Shown here piece after piece: positions 59,124 to 64,000 of a stretch of 64,000 nucleotides of DNA; within the stretch, counting starts at the first letter, position 1; each line of letters starts with the position of its first letter. The notes under the pieces were generated by a model. That model had not been told where the DNA came from. It ran no database searches and worked only from the letters and a program-made list of their open reading frames with translations. The stretch is from Streptomyces sp. NRRL F-2580 (GTDB taxonomy: Bacteria > Actinomycetota > Actinomycetes > Streptomycetales > Streptomycetaceae), in the NCBI RefSeq assembly GCF_000720115.1, contig NZ_JOIR01000025.1, forward strand, positions 1-64,000. Direction: 5' to 3'. Both the position numbers and the translations under genes were made by a program.

Positions 59124-60643
59124 CGGCCGGCCTCCTGCGTGGTGTTCAAGATGTTCACGTCGCGGAACAGCGCGGACGGGCAGCCGTGCGAGACCGCCGC
59201 CACCTGGCCGGGCTGGGCCTTGCCGCAGTTGAAGGCGCCGCCCAGGACGTAGGTCTGCGGGCCGCCGACCTTCTCCATCGAGCCCCAGAAATCGGTCGTG
59301 GTGGCCTGGTACGCGACGTCCCGCAGCTGGCCGGCCAGCCGGCCGTTCTCGATCCGGAAGAACCGCTGCCCGGTGAACTGGAAGTTGTAGCGCTGCATGT
59401 CGATCGACCAGGAGCGGTCGCCGACCACGTAGATCCCGCGCTCCACCCCGCCGATCAGGTCCTCGGTCGAGAGCCCGCCCGGATCCGGCTGCAGGGAGAC
59501 GTTCGCCATCCGCTGGACGGGCACGTGCCCGGGGGAGTCGGCGTAGGCGCAGCCGTTGGAGCGGCCGAGGCCGGTCAGCTTCGCGATCCGCCGGTCCAGC
59601 TGGTAGCCGACCAGGGTGCCGTCCTTGACCAGGTCCCAGGACTGCGCCTGGACGCCCTCGTCGTCGTACCCGATGGTCGCCAGACCGTGCTCCGCCGTGC
59701 GGTCACCGGTCACGTTCATGATCGAGGAGCCGTACGTCAGCTTGTTGAGCTGGTCGAAGGTGGCGAAGGAGGTCCCCGCGTACGCCGCCTCGTAGCCCAG
59801 CGCCCGGTCCAGCTCGGTGGCGTGGCCGATGGACTCGTGGATGGTGAGCCACAGGTTGGACGGGTCCACCACCAGGTCGTAGCGCCCGGCCTCGACGCTC
59901 GGCGCCCGCATCTTCTCGGCGAGCAGGCCGGGGATCTGCTCCAGCTCGGTGTTCCAGTCCCAGCCGGTGCCGGTCAGGTACTCCCAGCCGCGGCCGGCGG
60001 GCGGGGCGATGGTGCGCATCGAGTCGAACTCGCCGGTCGTGCCGTTCACGGCGACCGCCGTGAGCTGCGGGTGGATCCGCACCCGCTGCTGCGTGGTCGA
60101 GGTGCCCGCGGTGTCGGCGTAGAACTTGTTCTCGTGCACGGCGAGCAGCGAGGCGTCCACATGCGCCACCCCGTCGGCGGCCAGCAGCCGCGCGCTCCAG
60201 TCGGCGAGCAGCGCCGCCTTCTCGGCGTCCGGCACCTCGAACGGGTTCACGTCGTAGGCGGAGATCCAGGTGCGGTCCGCGTGCACGGGCTCGTCGGCGA
60301 GCTCCACGCGCTCGTCCGAACCGGCGGCCTTGATCACCTGGGCGGACAGCTTCGCCATGGCCACGGCCTGCGAGGCCACCTTGGCGGCGGCGTCCATGGT
60401 CAGGTCCACACCGGAGGCGAATCCCCAGCTGCCCCCGTGGACCACCCGGACCGCGAATCCGAGGTCGGTGGTGTCGGACCCGCCGGCGGGCTTGGCGTCG
60501 CGCAGGCGCCAGGAGGCGCTGCGGATCCGCTCCAGCCGGAAGTCGGCATGCTCGGCGCCCAGCGCGCGGGCCCGGGCGAGCGCCGCGTCGGCGAGCGCCC
60601 GCAAGGGAAGCGCGGTGAAGGCCGCGTCGATGGAATGGGGCAC
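59120..60643 (-). CDS. tldD: TldD family metallopeptidase
   Basis: A 507-residue TldD homologue with the zinc motif HESIGHATE (HExxxH), plus VVDPSNLWLTIH and GDRSWSIDMQRYNFQFTGQRF, and a C-terminal CGKAQPGQVAAVSHGCPSALFRDVNIL. The TldD/TldE cylinder cleaves unstructured peptides, including some RiPP precursors. GTG 60643 has GGGAGGA 5 nt upstream. No RiPP precursor-like frame is seen nearby. Confidence 0.92.
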   Translation of the reverse strand: MPHSIDAAFTALPLRALADAALARARALGAEHADFRLERIRSASWRLRDAKPAGGSDTTDLGFAVRVVHGGSWGFASGVDLTMDAAAKVASQAVAMAKLSAQVIKAAGSDERVELADEPVHADRTWISAYDVNPFEVPDAEKAALLADWSARLLAADGVAHVDASLLAVHENKFYADTAGTSTTQQRVRIHPQLTAVAVNGTTGEFDSMRTIAPPAGRGWEYLTGTGWDWNTELEQIPGLLAEKMRAPSVEAGRYDLVVDPSNLWLTIHESIGHATELDRALGYEAAYAGTSFATFDQLNKLTYGSSIMNVTGDRTAEHGLATIGYDDEGVQAQSWDLVKDGTLVGYQLDRRIAKLTGLGRSNGCAYADSPGHVPVQRMANVSLQPDPGGLSTEDLIGGVERGIYVVGDRSWSIDMQRYNFQFTGQRFFRIENGRLAGQLRDVAYQATTTDFWGSMEKVGGPQTYVLGGAFNCGKAQPGQVAAVSHGCPSALFRDVNILNTTQEAGR

Positions 60644-60827
60644 GGAAGTCCTCCCGGGGTCGGAGCCGGTCGCCCCGATCATGTCGCGACCGGGGCCTTC
60701 GTGCCTACATCTTTCTGTAGGGACTCGACAGAGCCCGCCGCGAGGCCCTGTGGGGGGTCGATTCTCCGTACGAGCGATGCGACCTATAGGTTTTTGGTAT
60801 TCAGACCGCTAGCGAAAGGGTGATCCG

Positions 60828-61547
60828 TTGAGCCGCTCGGTTCTCGTCACCGGAGGAAACCGGGGCATCGGCCTCGCCATCGCCCGAGCCTTCGCGGAGG
60901 CCGGCGACAAGGTCGCGATCACGTTCCGGTCGGGTGAGCCGCCGGAGGCGCTCACCTCGCTCGGTGTCCTGGCGGTGCGGTGCGACATCACCGACTCCGA
61001 GCAGGTGGAGCAGGCCTACAAGCAGATCGAGGACGCGCACGGCGCGGTCGAGGTGCTGGTGGCCAACGCCGGCATCACCAAGGACACGCTGCTGATGCGG
61101 ATGTCCGAGGAGGACTTCGCGTCCGTCGTCGACACGAACCTCACCGGCACGTTCCGGGTGGTCAAGCGCGCGAACCGTGGCATGCTCCGTGCCAAGAAGG
61201 GCCGCGTCGTCCTGATCTCCTCGGTCGTCGGACTGCTCGGCTCGGCGGGGCAGGCCAATTACGCCGCCTCGAAGGCCGCGCTGGTGGGCTTCGCCCGCTC
61301 GCTCGCCCGTGAGCTGGGTTCCCGCAACATCACCTTCAACGTCGTCGCCCCCGGTTTCGTGGACACCGACATGACGAAGGTGCTCACCGACGAGCAGCGC
61401 GCGGGCATCGTGGGCCAGGTGCCGCTCGGCCGGTACGCGCAGCCCGAGGAGATCGCGGCAGCCGTCCGCTTCCTGGCGTCCGACGACGCCGCGTACATCA
61501 CCGGAGCCGTCATTCCCGTTGACGGCGGATTGGGCATGGGTCACTGA
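60828..61547 (+). CDS. fabG: 3-oxoacyl-ACP reductase FabG
   Basis: A 239-residue SDR that reduces 3-oxoacyl-ACP in fatty acid elongation. It has VTGGNRGIGLAIA, VANAGITKDTLLMRM, ISSVVGLLGSAGQANYAASKAAL and a PGFVDTDMT segment. The TTG at 60828, with GAAAGGG upstream, is the start; the frame has no better one. It is followed by fabI after 5 bp, the same gene order as mycobacterial mabA-inhA. Confidence 0.94.
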   Translation: MSRSVLVTGGNRGIGLAIARAFAEAGDKVAITFRSGEPPEALTSLGVLAVRCDITDSEQVEQAYKQIEDAHGAVEVLVANAGITKDTLLMRMSEEDFASVVDTNLTGTFRVVKRANRGMLRAKKGRVVLISSVVGLLGSAGQANYAASKAALVGFARSLARELGSRNITFNVVAPGFVDTDMTKVLTDEQRAGIVGQVPLGRYAQPEEIAAAVRFLASDDAAYITGAVIPVDGGLGMGH

Positions 61548-61552
61548 TCACC

Positions 61553-62323
61553 ATGAGTGGAATTCTCGACGGCAAGCGCATCCTCATCACGGGGGTGCTG
61601 ATGGAGTCGTCCATCGCCTTCCACACGGCCCGGCTGGCCCAGGAGCAGGGCGCCGAGGTCATCCTCACCGCCTGGCCGCGCCCGTCGCTGACCGAGCGCA
61701 TCGCGAAGAAGCTGCCCAAGCCGGTCAAGGTGATCGAGCTCGACGTCACCAACGACGAGCACCTGGCCCGCCTGGAGGGCCTCGTCCGCGACGAGCTCGG
61801 CGGCCTCGACGGCGTCGTCCACTCGATCGGCTTCGCGCCGCAGGACGCCCTCGGCGGCAACTTCCTGAACACCCCGTTCGAATCGGTCGCCACCGCCATG
61901 CACGTCTCGGCGTTCTCGCTGAAGTCGCTGGCCATGGCCTGCAAGCCGCTGTTCCCGGCGGAGGGCGCGGCCATCGTCGGCCTCACCTTCGACGCGCAGT
62001 TCGCCTGGCCGCAGTACGACTGGATGGGCCCGGCCAAGGCCGCCCTGGAGGCCACCAGCCGCTACCTCGCCCGCGACCTGGGCAAGGAGAACATCCGCTG
62101 CAACCTGGTCTCGGCCGGTCCGATCGGCTCCATGGCCGCGAAGTCCATCCCGGGATTCGGCGAGCTGGCCGAGGTCTGGAACACCCGCTCCATGCTGGAG
62201 TGGGACATGAGCGACCCGGAGCCCACGGGCAAGGGCGTCGTGGCCCTGCTGTCGGACTGGTTCCCGAAGACCACCGGTGAGATCGTCCACGTGGACGGCG
62301 GCCTGCACGCGATGGGTGCCTGA
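61553..62323 (+). CDS. fabI: Enoyl-ACP reductase (FabI/InhA type)
   Basis: A 256-residue NADH-dependent enoyl-ACP reductase. It has the FabI cofactor loop ITGVLMESSIAFHTAR, SIGFAPQ and the Y-(X)6-K catalytic pair in QYDWMGPAKAALEATSR. The length and SGILDGKRILITG opening match InhA/FabI. With fabG it forms the fatty acid reductive pair ended by a terminator. Confidence 0.95.
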   Translation: MSGILDGKRILITGVLMESSIAFHTARLAQEQGAEVILTAWPRPSLTERIAKKLPKPVKVIELDVTNDEHLARLEGLVRDELGGLDGVVHSIGFAPQDALGGNFLNTPFESVATAMHVSAFSLKSLAMACKPLFPAEGAAIVGLTFDAQFAWPQYDWMGPAKAALEATSRYLARDLGKENIRCNLVSAGPIGSMAAKSIPGFGELAEVWNTRSMLEWDMSDPEPTGKGVVALLSDWFPKTTGEIVHVDGGLHAMGA

Positions 62324-62351
62324 CCTCCGGTCGGGGCTCCTGAGTCCGTAC

Positions 62352-62393
62352 GGCGGCGGCCGCGCTCCCCTTCCGGGGGGCGCGGCCGCCGCC
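62352..62393 (+). terminator. Terminator of the fabG-fabI operon
   Basis: GGCGGCGGCCGCGC and its complement form a 14-bp stem with an inner CCCC/GGGG arm, followed by ATTTG. It lies 28 bp after the fabI stop. Confidence 0.8.
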
Positions 62394-62530
62394 ATTTGCC
62401 GTGCCCCGCGGCCGACGCTCGCTCGTATGTCCACCGGCCGACCGGATCTTCCCGAGTCGAAAACCGTGACAGATGCCTGCAAACTGGCCAGGCCGGGATC
62501 TTCCCGGCTGCTGCGGGGAGGAGGGTAGGA

Positions 62531-62962
62531 GTGCGAGCGAGGCCGAGCCGAACGGTATCGATGCTGGTCACCTCGGTGATCCTGACCGGACTCCTGGTCC
62601 CCGGAGCCGCCGCGGAGCCCATGGGAGACGAACCGGCACCCGGCCCCGAAGCGGTGGCCCCCGCCGTCGTGGAGCTCGCCGAGATCCCCGCCGAACCCCC
62701 CGTCCAGCCCTCCCGCCCCGCCGGGCGGGAACTCTTCGGAGCCGACTGCGACACCACGATCGAGGGCTCGCAGGTGACGGCGAACTGCCACAACGCCTAC
62801 CCGGGGACCGACCTGCTGCGGCTGCACGTCGAATGCGACCGCTGGTGGGACGTCGACGGGGACGGCGCCGCCGTCGCCGTCGGACCCGCCGGCCGGGTGG
62901 AGCTCACCGGGCGCTGCTGGAAAGAGGTCCGCTCGGCCTGGATCACCCACCAGCGGGCGTGA
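62531..62962 (+). CDS. Secreted protein of unknown function
   Basis: A 143-residue protein with an export signal (VRARPSRTVSMLVTSVILTGLLVPGAAA), a Pro/Glu-rich linker (about 30-70) and a C-terminal region with four Cys (FGADCDTTIEG, TANCHNAYPG, HVECDRWWDVD, TGRCWKEV) that should form two disulfides. GAGGAGGGTAGGA precedes GTG 62531. Its 3' end overlaps the convergent FadR-type gene by 20 bp. Confidence 0.75.
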   Translation: MRARPSRTVSMLVTSVILTGLLVPGAAAEPMGDEPAPGPEAVAPAVVELAEIPAEPPVQPSRPAGRELFGADCDTTIEGSQVTANCHNAYPGTDLLRLHVECDRWWDVDGDGAAVAVGPAGRVELTGRCWKEVRSAWITHQRA

Positions 62963-63647
62963 GCGGGTCTCCGTCCGTGTTCTTGCCGAGGCAGGCGAAG
63001 GGGTAACCCGCCGCCTCCGAGGCCGCCGCGTCCCCGTCGCCCCGCCGGATCGCCTCGATCAGCCGGGCGTGGTCCAGATGGGCCGAGGGGTGCAGCTCGG
63101 TGCCCACGTCCGCCCGCAGCCAGTCGGCCACCAGGTCGCCGAGGTCCGCGTACAGCTCGATCAGCACGTCGTTGTGCGAAGCCGTCACCACGGCCATGTG
63201 CAGGCTCACGTCCGCGGCCACGAACACCTCCGCGTCCCCGCCCGCCCAGGCCTCCTCGCGGCGCGCCAGCAGGGCGTCCAGCTGTACGAGGTCCCGCTCG
63301 GTGCGCCGCTCCGCCGCCAGCCGGGCCGCAGAGGACTCCAGCGTCGAACGCAGCTCCGCGATGTGCCGCGGCTCGGCGCCGGCGAACCGGCGGTGCATGA
63401 CGCCGGCCAGCTCGCTGGTGGCGATCACGTACGTGCCCGAGCCCTGCCGGATGTCCAGGAGGCCGTTGTGCGCCAGCGCCCGCACGGCCTCGCGCACCGT
63501 GTTGCGCGCGACGCCGAGCAACTCGACGAGCTCCGGCTCGGTCGGGATGCGGGCGCCGACCGGCCACTCGCCGGAGGTGATCTGGTTCCGCAGCTGGGTA
63601 ATCACCTGATCGACGAGAACGGAGCGCCGGGGCGAGGTCAGCGGCAT
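62943..63647 (-). CDS. FadR subfamily GntR transcriptional regulator
   Basis: A 234-residue GntR/FadR protein: winged helix LVDQVITQLRNQITSGEWPVGARIPTEPELVELLGVARNTVREAVRALAHNGLLDIRQGSGTYV, then an FCD ligand domain (ELRSTLESSAARLAAERRT; DVSLHMAVVTASHNDVLIELY; HARLIEAIRRGDGDAA) with the His/Asp metal-binding pattern. It is divergent from a CynX/NimT-type MFS gene and probably represses it. Confidence 0.92.
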   Translation of the reverse strand: MPLTSPRRSVLVDQVITQLRNQITSGEWPVGARIPTEPELVELLGVARNTVREAVRALAHNGLLDIRQGSGTYVIATSELAGVMHRRFAGAEPRHIAELRSTLESSAARLAAERRTERDLVQLDALLARREEAWAGGDAEVFVAADVSLHMAVVTASHNDVLIELYADLGDLVADWLRADVGTELHPSAHLDHARLIEAIRRGDGDAAASEAAGYPFACLGKNTDGDPLTPAGG

Positions 63648-63683
63648 GGGTTCCTCTCAAGAGCGACTGGACAACCAATCATC

Positions 63684-63700
63684 CCATGATTCTATGATGG
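63684..63700. promoter_or_regulatory. Imperfect palindrome between FadR-type and MFS genes
   Basis: CCATGATTCTATGATGG is a 17-bp imperfect dyad (CCATnATnnnATnATGG), with a further ATCCCA/TGGGAT pair around it. It directly precedes the MFS ATG at 63705 and is the likely operator. Confidence 0.55.
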
Positions 63701-63704
63701 TGGG

Positions 63705-64000
63705 ATGTCCGACGAAGAAATCCAGACGCTCGACCGGCCCGCCGGGAGCAACCGGCCCGCGCCGCAGGCCGCGGCGGACCGCGTGGCGGCCGCCACCACC
63801 CCGCACGCGACCTCGCAGCCGGCCTGGCTCGGCCCGGTGCTCATCGTCGGAATCGTGCTGGCCGCCCTCAACCTGCGGCCCGCCATCACCAGCCTCGGCG
63901 CCCTCTTCGAGGAGACCCGCACGGGCCTCGGCATGAGCGGCACCGTCGCCGGACTGATCACCTCCGTCCCGGCCCTCTGCTTCGCCGTCTTCGGCGTCAC
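63705..64000 (+). CDS. CynX/NimT family MFS transporter (5' part)
   Basis: Only the first 98 codons are in the window. After a polar N terminus (MSDEEIQTLDRPAGS) the frame reads PVLIVGIVLAALNLRPAITSLGALFEETRTGLGMSGTVAGLITSVPALCFAVFGV, the distinctive first two spans of CynX/NimT-type MFS carriers. The substrate is unknown. GGTGGG at about 63699 is the likely ribosome site. It is divergent from a FadR-type regulator. Confidence 0.88.
   Translation, partial: MSDEEIQTLDRPAGSNRPAPQAAADRVAAATTPHATSQPAWLGPVLIVGIVLAALNLRPAITSLGALFEETRTGLGMSGTVAGLITSVPALCFAVFGV

Overview
The window is high-GC actinobacterial chromosome, almost certainly from a Streptomyces. The evidence is strong G/C bias at third codon positions, many GTG starts, GTGA/ATGA overlaps between operon genes, an LAETG-anchored surface protein, a gbn-type DNA-binding protein, and a gene order that resembles what I remember of the S. 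coelicolor SCO18xx core region. It looks like chromosomal core with a few accessory genes. I see no tRNA, rRNA, CRISPR array, insertion sequence or prophage.

Layout. 1-8.7 kb: a cut-off terD-type gene, a ketoglutarate-semialdehyde-type dehydrogenase divergent from an IclR regulator with a shared palindrome, a membrane protein with a NarL-type two-component system, a class B penicillin-binding protein, a GNAT enzyme and a small antitoxin-like protein. 8.8-14.5 kb: a DsbA/FrnE-like oxidoreductase, a class V aminotransferase, an amidohydrolase, an LAETG surface protein and a CapA-like protein. 14.5-23.9 kb: the cobalamin block (CbiG-tail/CobC fusion, ZIP transporter, cobB, cobO, a fused ChlI/ChlD chelatase, cobQ, cobD). 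A cobalamin riboswitch precedes cobD, and a dispersed Streptomyces repeat occurs twice, once inside cobB. 23.9-25.5 kb: a PiT phosphate transporter unit with a PHO box. 25.8-33.5 kb: a hydrolase, an unknown HTH-like protein, a VOC protein, a zinc metallopeptidase, an ABC-F ATPase preceded by a seven-codon leaderless reading frame, the nucleoid protein gene gbn preceded by a GATC cluster, and a crotonase.

33.7-35.8 kb: a five-gene Asp23/AmaP envelope operon. 35.9-39.6 kb: an atypical SDR, SURF1, a zinc-ribbon protein, a DEDDh exonuclease with a C-terminal BRCT-like region, and a TetR regulator. 39.7-43.9 kb: a four-gene catabolic-looking operon (acetoacetate decarboxylase-like, SDR, two amidohydrolases) with a palindrome next to the TetR gene. 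44-47 kb: a 1024-residue NACHT-LRR protein, a bacterial NLR, with a TTA codon at position 9; it is divergent from a fatty acid hydroxylase/lysoplasmalogenase pair that could act on ether lipids. 48.9-55 kb: a zinc alcohol dehydrogenase, a secreted subtilase, an acetate permease pair and moaA. 55-64 kb: small proteins, tyrS, a tldD/tldE pair, fabG-fabI, a secreted protein, a FadR-type regulator and the start of a CynX/NimT transporter.

The most promising items for follow-up are the TTA-containing NLR, the ether-lipid pair beside it, the uncharacterised decarboxylase/amidohydrolase operon, the leaderless peptide before the ABC-F gene, the GATC cluster and structured non-coding stretch before gbn, and the in-frame dispersed repeat in cobB.
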